NCBI GenBank assembly: GCA_036516995.1
Contig: DATDYW010000078.1
Location: 1-21,705, forward strand
DNA from: DATDYW01 sp036516995
GTDB taxonomy: Bacteria; Patescibacteriota; Minisyncoccia; Phycocordibacterales; JAACPR01
DNA length: 21,705 bases
Reading direction: 5' to 3'
Below the pieces are notes generated by a model. It had not been told where the DNA came from and searched no databases. It saw only the letters and a program-made list of their open reading frames with translations. Positions within the stretch are counted from its first letter, which is position 1; each line of letters starts with the position of its first letter. The position numbers and the translations under genes are program-made. Below are positions 1 through 6,529 of this stretch, in pieces.

Positions 1-165
1 TGTGGGCGCGAAGAAGGGAAGGTTGCCGTAGATCAGCGCCGCCGGGTAGAACGCCAGCACGCCGCCCAGGAGCCAGCGGCGGTGCATCATCCCGAGCGCG
101 ATGAAGAGCCCCAGGGCGATGACGAGCGCGAATATGGAACCTGGCAGTCCGAACATCGGCAACAT
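1..165 (-). CDS. N-terminal fragment of a small membrane protein (partial at left edge)
   Basis: The reading frame runs off the left edge; 55 residues are visible from the ATG ending at 165. After a short MLPMFGLPG start it is strongly hydrophobic: a first helix of about 17 residues (roughly 11-27), an MHRRW positively charged turn, then a second hydrophobic stretch (about 31-47). This looks like a polytopic membrane protein, but no family is recognisable from so short a piece. A -10-like TAGAAT overlaps the first ATG. If that box is the real promoter, translation would begin at the second ATG (ending at 156), which lies 7 nt after it, as in other near-leaderless genes of this window. No convincing -35 is visible. 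Confidence 0.5.
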   Translation of the reverse strand, partial: MLPMFGLPGSIFALVIALGLFIALGMMHRRWLLGGVLAFYPAALIYGNLPFFAPT

Positions 166-238
166 TCTAGCGTGGCCAGGTGCCCCCGACACTGGGGACA
201 ACGCGGGCTGACGGCGAAGCGGCAGCCGCCCTAATCTC

Positions 239-1933
239 CTACCGCTGTTGCGGCAGCTTGCTCCGCAGCTTCCGCGCGCTTTCCTCCGCCGCCGCCACGT
301 ACGTCCTGTAGTCGGGGATTCGGCTGAAGACGCCGTCGGCCAGAACGTAGGTGGTCCCAAGTGTGGCCTTCTCGAGGAAGTAGCGGTCGTGCGAGACCAG
401 CAGGACGGTGCCGCGGTAGGTCGCCAGCGTCTCCTCGAGCGCCTGGAGGGACTCGAGGTCGAGGTGGTTCGTCGGCTCGTCGAGGACGAGGACGTTGACG
501 GAGAGCGCCGAGAAGAGCGCCAGGAGGAGGCGCGCCCGGCCACCCGGGCTCAATGTGCCGACGGCTAGCCGCGCCTGTCGCTCGTCGAGGCCGAACTTGG
601 AGAGCTGCGCGAAGGCGCGCTCCTCGGCGAGGCCGGCTCGCTCGGCGAGGAGCTCGAGGGGCGTGCTCCCCCGCGGGAGCGTCTCGTGCTCCTGCATCAT
701 GTTGCCAATTCTGACGCCAGAGCCAATTTCAATTTTGCCACCGAGCGGCAGAAGCTCGCCGGTGATGGTCTTGAGGAGCGTCGACTTCCCCGAGCCGTTG
801 AGACCTATGATGCCGACCCGGCTGCCGTAGCGGATTTCCAACGACACCGGGCCAAGCCTAAAGCCCTCAGGGTACCCCGCGAGGACGTCGTCCAGACGAA
901 TGTCGAGCGCGGGCGAGCTGGTGGCCGCCTCGAGCCGAATTTCGAGTGGCTCGCGTTCGATGGGCTTCTCCACCTTGTGGATGTGCTCGATTCGCTTCTC
1001 GATCGCCTTGGCGACGCTCGCCGATTTGCCCGCCTTGTTGCGGTTGAACCCTCGCAGGAACTTGTCGTTATCGGTCCCACCCCACTTCGTGCCACGGGCA
1101 GAGGCGGCGCGCTTCTCGCGGGCCCGCTCCTCTAGCCGCGCGACCTCGTCCCGCTGAAGACGGTAGTCCTCCTTCTGCCGCGCGAGCCGCTTGGTGCCCA
1201 TCTCTAGGTAGTCGCTGTAGGTTCCGGCCGTGGCGGTGAGCGAGTGGGTGCGCCAGTCGAGCTCAAAGATTTTTCGCACCACGCGGTCGAGGAATCGGCG
1301 ATCGTGCGAGACGATAATGCAGGCCGCCTCCGTGCTCTCTAGGAAGTCCTCGAGCCAGATCAGCGCCGGCAGGTCGAGGTTGTTGGTCGGCTCGTCGAGG
1401 AGCAGCAGGTCGGCGCCCTTGAGGAGGATTCCGGCGAGCGCGACCTTGCTGCGCTGGCCGCTGCTGAGATCGGAAACAGGTCGCGCGAGCGCCGCGCCGT
1501 CGAGCCCGAAGCCCCGGAGCATCACCTCCATCCGGCGATTGAACGCGTAGCCGTCGAGTGCCACATAGCGCCGGTTCGCGCTGTCCTGCCGCCGCGCCTT
1601 TGCCGGAGTCTCCGGAAGCGCCGCGAGCTCCCCCACCTCTCGCTCCAGGGCATCGACGCCCGAGGTACGGCGCAGGTAGGAAGAGACCGTCTCGCTGCCG
1701 GAGAGGTCCGCGTCCTGCGGCAGGTAGCCGATACGCGCGTCGCGGGCAATTTCGAGCACTCCCGCGTCGGCCTCCTCTAGGCCGGCCAGGATCTTGAGGA
1801 GGGTTGTCTTGCCGGTGCCGTTGTGCCCGACCAGCGCGGCCTTCTGGCCCCGCGCGAGCGAAAATGAAACATCGGAAAGCACAGGCAGTGACCCGTAGCT
1901 CTTCTGCAGCTTCTTGGTTTTTATCAGGCTCAC
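239..1933 (-). CDS. ABC-F family ATPase
   Basis: This is a soluble protein of 564 aa with two ABC ATPase domains in tandem and no membrane segment, the layout of ABC-F factors (EttA/Uup/antibiotic-resistance type) that act at the ribosomal E site. Domain 1 has Walker A GHNGTGKTT (36-44), signature LSSGQRSK and Walker B LLLLDEPTNNLDL. Domain 2 has Walker A GLNGSGKST, a variant signature LSPGGRAR and Walker B VLVLDEPTNHLDL. A charged, Arg/Lys/Glu-rich linker joins them, as expected for the P-site tRNA interaction motif. The start is GTG, 4 nt after the stop of the hydrolase gene, so it is the last gene of the dnaJ-led operon. No Shine-Dalgarno is present. The ABC-F subfamily cannot be assigned by eye. 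A translation-factor role is inferred from the family. Confidence 0.93.
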   Translation of the reverse strand: MSLIKTKKLQKSYGSLPVLSDVSFSLARGQKAALVGHNGTGKTTLLKILAGLEEADAGVLEIARDARIGYLPQDADLSGSETVSSYLRRTSGVDALEREVGELAALPETPAKARRQDSANRRYVALDGYAFNRRMEVMLRGFGLDGAALARPVSDLSSGQRSKVALAGILLKGADLLLLDEPTNNLDLPALIWLEDFLESTEAACIIVSHDRRFLDRVVRKIFELDWRTHSLTATAGTYSDYLEMGTKRLARQKEDYRLQRDEVARLEERAREKRAASARGTKWGGTDNDKFLRGFNRNKAGKSASVAKAIEKRIEHIHKVEKPIEREPLEIRLEAATSSPALDIRLDDVLAGYPEGFRLGPVSLEIRYGSRVGIIGLNGSGKSTLLKTITGELLPLGGKIEIGSGVRIGNMMQEHETLPRGSTPLELLAERAGLAEERAFAQLSKFGLDERQARLAVGTLSPGGRARLLLALFSALSVNVLVLDEPTNHLDLESLQALEETLATYRGTVLLVSHDRYFLEKATLGTTYVLADGVFSRIPDYRTYVAAAEESARKLRSKLPQQR

Positions 1934-1937
1934 TTTA

Positions 1938-2510
1938 TTAACGATGAGGCTTTTCCTTTCTGAGGGCGCCGATGACCTTGTCGAGGTACGCAGGAGTCAA
2001 TTCGTGACCCACTCCTTCAACGAGAGAAAAAGTACTCCCGTAGCGCCTCGCCAATTTCTTTGCCGTCCTAATCCCAAGCGGCCAGTCGCGTGACCCGAAC
2101 AGGAAGGTTGCCTTCGACCGTAACCTCTTAGGGGCTGGCCGAGTCTGGAAGTCTTTGCGCCGCCGCGCGCCGAGAAATTTCCAGGCGGATGCCGGAATGT
2201 CTTTACGCTGCTCGACGAAGAAGGGCGAAAGCGAACAGAGAACCACTCCGCCCAGCTTGAACTCTGCTCCCAGAAACAGCGCCACGTACGCGCCGAGAGA
2301 GAAACCGAACACCTCCAAATCTTCTGGCCCAATTCGCGCCACAGCCTTGCGCGCTCCGGCAATCCACTCCGCCGCTGTACTCCGGTCCCACTTGGGATTG
2401 TAAGTGTAGACATCGGCAAACTTTTTACAGCGCCTGATAATTTCAGGACCCGGTCCATTGGAGGTCTTTCCGCCGAAGCCTGGGATGATAAGAACCTTCT
2501 TTCGAGCCAT
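1938..2510 (-). CDS. alpha/beta hydrolase-fold protein, small
   Basis: The 190-aa protein has an alpha/beta-hydrolase fold. The oxyanion region is LIIPGFGG (7-14), the nucleophile elbow is GFSLG (69-73, Ser71), a candidate acid is Asp142 in FGSRDWPLG, and the catalytic His is His169 in GVGHELTP. The triad appears complete. There is no signal peptide, so it should be cytosolic. I chose the ATG ending at 2510, 4 nt after the dnaJ stop, because the longer in-frame extension overlaps dnaJ and reads as low-complexity shadow sequence. The gene sits between the dnaJ-like and ABC-F genes with 4-nt gaps on both sides. Substrate unknown; the size resembles RBBP9/YdeN-type or carboxylesterase-like minimal hydrolases. 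Confidence 0.85.
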   Translation of the reverse strand: MARKKVLIIPGFGGKTSNGPGPEIIRRCKKFADVYTYNPKWDRSTAAEWIAGARKAVARIGPEDLEVFGFSLGAYVALFLGAEFKLGGVVLCSLSPFFVEQRKDIPASAWKFLGARRRKDFQTRPAPKRLRSKATFLFGSRDWPLGIRTAKKLARRYGSTFSLVEGVGHELTPAYLDKVIGALRKEKPHR

Positions 2511-2514
2511 AGAT

Positions 2515-3378
2515 TTAGAGTCCCTCCTGCTGCAGCCGCTCCGCCGCGGCGCGGGCTTCGCGGGAGAGCTTGCGGGGCATCTGGATGTCGAGGCGGAGGA
2601 ACAGGTCGCCTCGGCCGCGGCCAGCAATACCGCCCTTCCCTTTCACGCGAATTAATTCGCCGTGGTGGGAGCCGTCGGGCACGCGAACCTTTATCGAGCC
2701 GTCCAGCGTTTCGATGGTTTTTTCTGCGCCGAGTAGCACCTCGGAGAGCTTCACCGCGAGGTCGCCGACGAGATGCGCGCCTTCTCGGTGGAGCCAGGCG
2801 TGCGGCGCTACACGGACTCGCACAATCAAGTTACCGGGCTTCCCATTTTTCACCTGCTCGCCCCTGCCGCTGATGCGGAAGGCGTCGCCGTCGTCTGTGC
2901 CCGCCGGGATGTCCACTGAGATTTTCTCGCGGCTACCATCGTCGCGCTCGTAGCTGACCTCGCGCGTCGTGCCGAACACGGCGTCGCGGAACGGCACCTC
3001 GACATCGATGCGGACGTCGCGACCACGAGGCGTGTGTCGCCCGCCGCCGCCGAAGAAGGCGCCGAAAATGTCGCCGAGATCGAATTCGACGCCAGGCCCC
3101 CCACCTTGTCCGAATCCTCCGAACTGCGAGAAATCAAAGCCGCCGAATCCGCTTGGCTGGGGCCCTCCTTGGCTGCCAGTATGTCCGAACTGGTCGTAGC
3201 GCGCTCGCTTCTGTGGGTCGCCGAGCGTCGCGTACGCCTCGTTGGCCTCCTTGAACTTCGCCTCGTTGCCGCCACCCTTGTCGGGGTGGTACTGGTGCGC
3301 GAGCTTCCGGAACGCCCTCTTGATGTCGTCCTGGCTGGCCGATTTTTCGACGCCGAGAACCTTGTAGAAGTCTTTCAT
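2515..3378 (-). CDS. dnaJ: DnaJ-family co-chaperone, type II (no zinc fingers)
   Basis: The 287-aa J-protein has an N-terminal J domain (about 1-65) with the HPD motif at 31-33 (HQYHPDKGG), a Gly/Phe-rich linker (about 70-105), then the two beta-barrel substrate-binding subdomains. The four CxxCxGxG zinc repeats of classical DnaJ are absent, making it CbpA-like (type II). It should stimulate DnaK ATPase and deliver unfolded clients. It is not in the grpE-dnaK operon at 7988-10880 but heads its own operon with a hydrolase and an ABC-F gene. A promoter lies directly upstream (3391-3418). The start codon is only 12 nt after the -10, implying a leader of about 5 nt and no Shine-Dalgarno. It may be the only J-protein of the organism, but one window cannot show that. 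Confidence 0.93.
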   Translation of the reverse strand: MKDFYKVLGVEKSASQDDIKRAFRKLAHQYHPDKGGGNEAKFKEANEAYATLGDPQKRARYDQFGHTGSQGGPQPSGFGGFDFSQFGGFGQGGGPGVEFDLGDIFGAFFGGGGRHTPRGRDVRIDVEVPFRDAVFGTTREVSYERDDGSREKISVDIPAGTDDGDAFRISGRGEQVKNGKPGNLIVRVRVAPHAWLHREGAHLVGDLAVKLSEVLLGAEKTIETLDGSIKVRVPDGSHHGELIRVKGKGGIAGRGRGDLFLRLDIQMPRKLSREARAAAERLQQEGL

Positions 3379-3390
3379 CGCTGGCGCGTT

Positions 3391-3418
3391 AGTCTAGCAA
3401 AAATTGACATTCTCGCAA
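3391..3418 (-). promoter_or_regulatory. promoter of the dnaJ-hydrolase-ABC-F operon
   Basis: On the minus strand there is TTGCGA, a 16-nt spacer and TAGACT, with TGC directly before the -10 (extended TGn). The dnaJ ATG lies 12 nt past the -10. It overlaps signals for the divergent amidotransferase gene. Confidence 0.6.
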
Positions 3419-3438
3419 TAATCATTTTCGTGTATATT
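3404..3438 (+). promoter_or_regulatory. promoter region of the amidotransferase gene
   Basis: A -10-like TATATT at 3433-3438 ends 9 nt before the ATG at 3448, predicting an almost leaderless mRNA. A perfect TTGACA lies at 3404-3409, but the 23-nt spacing is too long for a standard pair; with 17-nt spacing the -35 would be TTCTCG. The -10 is better supported than the -35. Confidence 0.45.
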
Positions 3439-3447
3439 GTCTGGGCT

Positions 3448-4158
3448 ATGTGCCGAATTTTTTCCTGCGCCTCCAGTGAGCCCAATAGAGATGCACCTGC
3501 CATTGGCGCGATGCTCCGAGATTTCGGCGGCCTCGCCGTTTGCGGCAAAGTTCCGAACGGCGCTCCAGAAGGTCACCACGACGGCTGGGGAATCGTTGCC
3601 TACCGCGAGGGAGCAGCGGTTTTCTATGTTCGCGTAGCGGCAAGTGCCGCGACGGATTCCCGGTTCGGCCGAGCTATTGAAGATCTTGTTCTGCTCACCC
3701 CAGACACGGTCATCGCGCACCTCCGCAAAACTTCTCGGGGCTCACTCGCGATTGATAATGTCCAGCCATTCCTTGCGGACAAACTTGCCTTCTGCCACAA
3801 CGGGGCGATTGCGATTGATGGCGTTGATGGAGAGAGCGATTCCCTCGCTGCTTTTCGGCGGGGGCTCGCTGATGGTGGCACCGCAGAGGCCGTCTCACGC
3901 GCAGTTGCTTCTGGTCGAGTTGGCGGCAAAGGCTACACTGGTGCCATCACCGTTATCTGCGACGGCACCTCGTTAGCTGTAAAGCGTGACTGGAACGTCA
4001 GTCACCCCGATGCGGCTGCTCGCGATTTCGATAGCTACTACACAATGAACCTCTTTGAGCAGGGCTCAATGGAGGCGGCCTGCTCAGAACCACTCGCCGC
4101 GCTCGCCGACTTCTCGAAGCGCAGCCTGATAAACGGTGAGGAGGTGAAGATTCGGTGA
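3448..4158 (+). CDS. class II (Ntn) glutamine amidotransferase-like hydrolase, GATase_4/EgtC-like
   Basis: The protein is 236 aa. The start MCRIF puts Cys2 where the N-terminal nucleophile of class II amidotransferases belongs after Met removal. Further family motifs are GWGIV (46-50), AHLRKTSRG (90-98), NVQPF (104-108) and CHNGAI (116-121, with the oxyanion-forming Asn-Gly). It has no synthetase domain, so it resembles the stand-alone YafJ/EgtC class that hydrolyses gamma-glutamyl bonds of small molecules. A longer upstream frame exists but runs antisense through dnaJ and would bury the catalytic Cys, so the start at 3448 is secure. It diverges from dnaJ and converges on the GCS2-type ligase, sharing the intergenic terminator region. 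Substrate unknown. Confidence 0.88.
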   Translation: MCRIFSCASSEPNRDAPAIGAMLRDFGGLAVCGKVPNGAPEGHHDGWGIVAYREGAAVFYVRVAASAATDSRFGRAIEDLVLLTPDTVIAHLRKTSRGSLAIDNVQPFLADKLAFCHNGAIAIDGVDGESDSLAAFRRGLADGGTAEAVSRAVASGRVGGKGYTGAITVICDGTSLAVKRDWNVSHPDAAARDFDSYYTMNLFEQGSMEAACSEPLAALADFSKRSLINGEEVKIR

Positions 4159-4177
4159 GGCTATAAAATTTCTTGGT

Positions 4178-4204
4178 AAAAAGAAAAGGCACCTCGAGGT
4201 GCCT
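4178..4204 (-). terminator. intrinsic terminator of the GCS2-like gene, possibly bidirectional
   Basis: The perfect palindrome AGGCACCTCGAGGTGCCT (4187-4204) is followed on the minus strand by a T-rich run (TTTTCTTTTT). On the plus strand it is followed only by GATAGTTTT, so it may also stop the amidotransferase transcript less efficiently. Confidence 0.8.
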
Positions 4205-4219
4205 GATAGTTTTGACTGT

Positions 4220-4966
4220 TCAGCCGAGCGCGGCTTCTCGGGCCTTGGCGGCCCATGAGCAGATGTCGGCGAGATCGCCGGTGCCGTCGAACATTCGAAA
4301 TTCGAGCGTGCCGTGAATCGAGATTCGGATTAGATGCCAGCAGTCCCTGGGGTTCTCTACGAACCCTTGCTCCGCAGCTGTTTTCTCGAAGGCGTCTACT
4401 GATCCGTAGATTGGTGGACGCCAGTTCTTGGCCATGACGCGGTAGAGCGCGAGGCGGGCACCGTTCGAGCGATTGCCGATAGCAAGAAGTTCGTCGAGAA
4501 AATTTGCAGCACGATCGTGTGCAGCAACAGCTTCCTCGAGGTTTGGCATCCCAACGTGCACGTGCGTTCCGATGACCCGGCACGCAGCTTCAAGGACTTC
4601 CTGCGGCAGATTGGCAACAATTCGCTGGTAGCGGCCGGTCGGGTCTGGGTAGACATCGAGCGGCATGTCTTTGGGAGCCACAGGGCTGTCGGAGAAGGAC
4701 AGGCCGAGTGCGGCGCCCTTAGCGGTCAGCGCGTCGTGGGCAACGGCGAGCGCTAGCGGTAGGGAGCTGAGGCTAAGCGGACCGACCCGCGTCTCTACCT
4801 GGCAGGCAGAGAGCTCATAACCAAAACGAGAATCGCCCGCAAGCTGCTCGAGCAGCTGTGGCGCCATTGGAGATATAGCTCCCCCTCCGTTGAGGATGAA
4901 CTGCTCCCGCTCGACGCCAACGAGACCGGCAAACTCTGGTTTGAATGTAAATTTTTCTTGGAACAT
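4220..4966 (-). CDS. GCS2-family carboxylate-amine ligase (short YbdK/EgtA-like form)
   Basis: The 248-aa protein matches the GCS2 (glutamate-cysteine ligase type 2/YbdK) pattern. It shows GVEREQF with acidic metal-binding residues E19 and E21, ELSACQVET (51-59), RYQRI (112-116), GTHVHVG (133-139), and near the C-terminus RISIHGTLEFRMFD, which corresponds to the RPS-x-GT-x-E-x-R segment of YbdK. Known family members form a gamma-glutamyl or other amide bond using ATP. It is well short of the roughly 370 aa of E. coli YbdK and ends just after the conserved RMFD helix, so the C-terminal part is missing; no frameshift is visible. It is a single-gene unit with its own promoter (4976-5004) and terminator. 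Real substrates are unknown. Confidence 0.85.
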   Translation of the reverse strand: MFQEKFTFKPEFAGLVGVEREQFILNGGGAISPMAPQLLEQLAGDSRFGYELSACQVETRVGPLSLSSLPLALAVAHDALTAKGAALGLSFSDSPVAPKDMPLDVYPDPTGRYQRIVANLPQEVLEAACRVIGTHVHVGMPNLEEAVAAHDRAANFLDELLAIGNRSNGARLALYRVMAKNWRPPIYGSVDAFEKTAAEQGFVENPRDCWHLIRISIHGTLEFRMFDGTGDLADICSWAAKAREAALG

Positions 4967-4975
4967 ATGGCAGAG

Positions 4976-5004
4976 ACGCTACCCCGCCACAGCTGCGGAC
5001 GCAA
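4976..5004 (-). promoter_or_regulatory. putative promoter of the GCS2-like gene
   Basis: On the minus strand there is TTGCGT, a 17-nt spacer and TAGCGT. The ATG follows after 9 nt, the same spacing seen at grpE and other heads, implying a leader of about 2-3 nt. It lies back to back with the tRNA-Trp promoter. Confidence 0.5.
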
Positions 5005-5012
5005 CCCCACGC

Positions 5013-5041
5013 TTGCAGGGTCGGGATTGGCGTGTTAGAAA
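5013..5041 (+). promoter_or_regulatory. promoter of tRNA-Trp
   Basis: TTGCAG (5013-5018), a 17-nt spacer, TAGAAA (5036-5041), with TGT immediately before the -10 (extended TGn). Predicted transcription start is near 5048, about 12 nt before the mature tRNA 5' end. Confidence 0.6.
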
Positions 5042-5059
5042 CTGGCGAGGCCCTGAAAC

Positions 5060-5131
5060 GCACGCGTAGCTCAACGGTAGAGCGACGGTCTCCAAAACCG
5101 ACGGTTGCAGGTTCAAATCCTGTCGCGTGTG
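5060..5131 (+). tRNA. tRNA-Trp (anticodon CCA)
   Basis: A complete cloverleaf of 72 nt. The 7-bp acceptor stem is GCACGCG with CGCGTGT (one G-U at the end). The D arm is GCTC/GAGC. The anticodon loop is CTCCAAA, giving anticodon CCA. The variable loop has 5 nt, and the T arm is GCAGG-TTCAAAT-CCTGT. The discriminator is G73, the usual identity base for bacterial tRNA-Trp. The anticodon stem has one mismatch (A-A) at its outer pair. The 3' CCA is not encoded (CCG follows), so it must be added after transcription. It has its own promoter and terminator and lies on the strand opposite trpS (6530-7534). Confidence 0.95.
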
Positions 5132-5133
5132 CC

Positions 5134-5160
5134 GGCGCCCAAACCTCTGGGCGCCTTTTT
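5134..5160 (+). terminator. intrinsic terminator after tRNA-Trp
   Basis: GGCGCCC (5134-5140) pairs with GGGCGCC (5149-5155) around an 8-nt loop and is followed by TTTTTA. It begins 3 nt after the tRNA. Confidence 0.9.
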
Positions 5161-5182
5161 ATTTCTCCAGAGCCAGAGATGG

Positions 5183-5210
5183 AAAAGCCCCCGCGCCAAG
5201 GCGCGGGGGC
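5183..5210 (-). terminator. intrinsic terminator of the chorismate mutase-methyltransferase gene
   Basis: On the minus strand an 11-bp perfect stem GCCCCCGCGCC/GGCGCGGGGGC with TT at the tip is followed by TTTT. It lies 5 nt after the stop codon. Confidence 0.88.
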
Positions 5211-5215
5211 GAGGG

Positions 5216-6424
5216 TCAGATTTTGACCCCCGAGACCATCAGGTAGGCGCCGTTCTCGGAGCTACCCGTGGCGAGCAGCGCGTCGATTCGCTCGATGGCT
5301 GCCCGCAGCTTGGCGTTGCCGCTGAGCACGCCCGGCGGCAAGAGCGAGAGAACGTGCGGGTAGGTCAGCGTCGAGGTGATCTGAAGCCCCGACGGCATTG
5401 CAGCCTCGACCTGCTCACGACTGTAGGCACGACCGAGAATTTCGATTGTGCGTCCGTCGGAAAGCCTGATACGCAGGGTGCCTCGCTCGGGATCGAGCGT
5501 CGAGCCGAAGGAAGATATCCACGGCAGTGGTGCGCCCTTCGCAACAACAGAAGCTGCGTTGTAGAAGGACACGAAGAAGCGTCCGCCTGGGCGCAGCACC
5601 CGTTTGACTTCGCTCAACACAGGCTTCAGGTCGAATACATCGCTGCCCGTCCCATTGTTCATAATGACGAATGAGGCCTCGGCATCCCTGATTGGGATGC
5701 CTGACTCCTCAACATCAACGCACAGGTAGGTGGCCCTGGAAGCTGAGCGGCGAGCTTGTTCGTTCTGCGATGCCGCGATGGCGGCGTCCACCATTGCCGG
5801 CGAGACATCGATTCCGAGGCCGCGGCTGAAGCGGCCCACATGCTGAGACAGCTCGTGGCCGTTGGCGCAGCCGATGTCGACAATCAACCCACGGGGAAAC
5901 TCCAAGGAGCCGATGCCTGAGGTGATAGTTGCAGTCTCGAAGCGGCGCAGCGCGGTGGTTGCTGGGCAGTCACCGTGGAAGTCGGTCGGCTTGCTGTAGC
6001 TGGCGGCGACCTTGGCCGTGAGCTCGAGCAGGTTAGCTCGGAGCACCGCACGTTCGGGGGGCGAGATGACGAAATCGCTCTGGGCGAGCTCGGTCTGCAC
6101 CTTTACCGACTCGGCGATGATGAGGTACTCAATTGCCGCGGCGAGCTGAGGCTCAACGCCGAGCTGGGTTGCGAGTTCCGCCATTGCGGTGACGCGCTCC
6201 TTCTCCTTGTCGCGGCGCACGATGGTCGGGTGTTTACCTGGGGAAGCTTTTTGCTTCACGTTGTAAACCTTCCGGCTGACCTCGAGGCGTCGGGCAACGC
6301 AGGCGAGCATTGTTTGGTCGATAGACTTGAGCTCGTCGCCCAAGGCGTTGAGCTCGCGTTTCGTTTCGTTTGCCGGCACTGCTATTTGGCTCGATTGAGC
6401 TTGAATATTCGAAGTTGATTTCAT
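5216..6424 (-). CDS. fusion: AroQ-type chorismate mutase domain + class I SAM-dependent methyltransferase
   Basis: The protein is 402 aa. Residues about 24-113 match the three-helix AroQ chorismate mutase fold (chorismate to prephenate). Aligned by eye to the E. coli P-protein domain it keeps Arg46 (R28 equivalent), Lys57 (K39), Arg70/71 (R51), Ser106 and Gln110 (Q88), but Gly29 stands where Arg11 is expected. Residues about 175-400 are a Rossmann methyltransferase: motif I VDIGCANGH (182-190), acidic Asp206 in GIDVSP, and VLRPGGRFFVSFYN as the post-motif strand. An alpha-helical connector separates them. There is no signal peptide. It has its own promoter (6452-6479) and terminator, lying between tRNA-Trp and the trpS transcription unit. 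I do not recognise a characterised enzyme with this architecture. The methyl acceptor, or other SAM chemistry, is unknown. Confidence 0.85.
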   Translation of the reverse strand: MKSTSNIQAQSSQIAVPANETKRELNALGDELKSIDQTMLACVARRLEVSRKVYNVKQKASPGKHPTIVRRDKEKERVTAMAELATQLGVEPQLAAAIEYLIIAESVKVQTELAQSDFVISPPERAVLRANLLELTAKVAASYSKPTDFHGDCPATTALRRFETATITSGIGSLEFPRGLIVDIGCANGHELSQHVGRFSRGLGIDVSPAMVDAAIAASQNEQARRSASRATYLCVDVEESGIPIRDAEASFVIMNNGTGSDVFDLKPVLSEVKRVLRPGGRFFVSFYNAASVVAKGAPLPWISSFGSTLDPERGTLRIRLSDGRTIEILGRAYSREQVEAAMPSGLQITSTLTYPHVLSLLPPGVLSGNAKLRAAIERIDALLATGSSENGAYLMVSGVKI

Positions 6425-6451
6425 GGGGTTTTGGGATGTTCACTTAACCTG

Positions 6452-6479
6452 AGCCTACGCGCGCTCAAAACTCTGTCAA
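6452..6479 (-). promoter_or_regulatory. promoter of the chorismate mutase-methyltransferase gene
   Basis: On the minus strand a perfect TTGACA, a 16-nt spacer and TAGGCT. The ATG follows after 27 nt, so this mRNA has a short leader of about 20 nt, but no Shine-Dalgarno is visible in it. Confidence 0.65.
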
Positions 6480-6489
6480 TGCCAACCAG

Positions 6490-6524
6490 AAAAAGAAAAA
6501 CCCTGCCGTCTCAGACGGCAGGGT
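6490..6524 (-). terminator. intrinsic terminator of trpS
   Basis: On the minus strand perfect 12-nt arms, ACCCTGCCGTCT and AGACGGCAGGGT (6500-6524) with one base between, are followed by TTTTTCTTTTT. It starts 5 nt after the trpS stop. Confidence 0.92.
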
Positions 6525-6529
6525 GGGGT

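Noticed and set aside
3448..6424. Ergothioneine biosynthesis cluster
   Set aside because: EgtA-like and EgtC-like folds and a methyltransferase are present, but there is no sulfoxide synthase EgtB, the methyltransferase does not look like EgtD, and no EgtE is seen.
6234..6443. Alternative short minus frame starting at a GTG upstream of the fusion gene
   Set aside because: It overlaps the chorismate mutase domain out of frame and lacks any recognisable feature.
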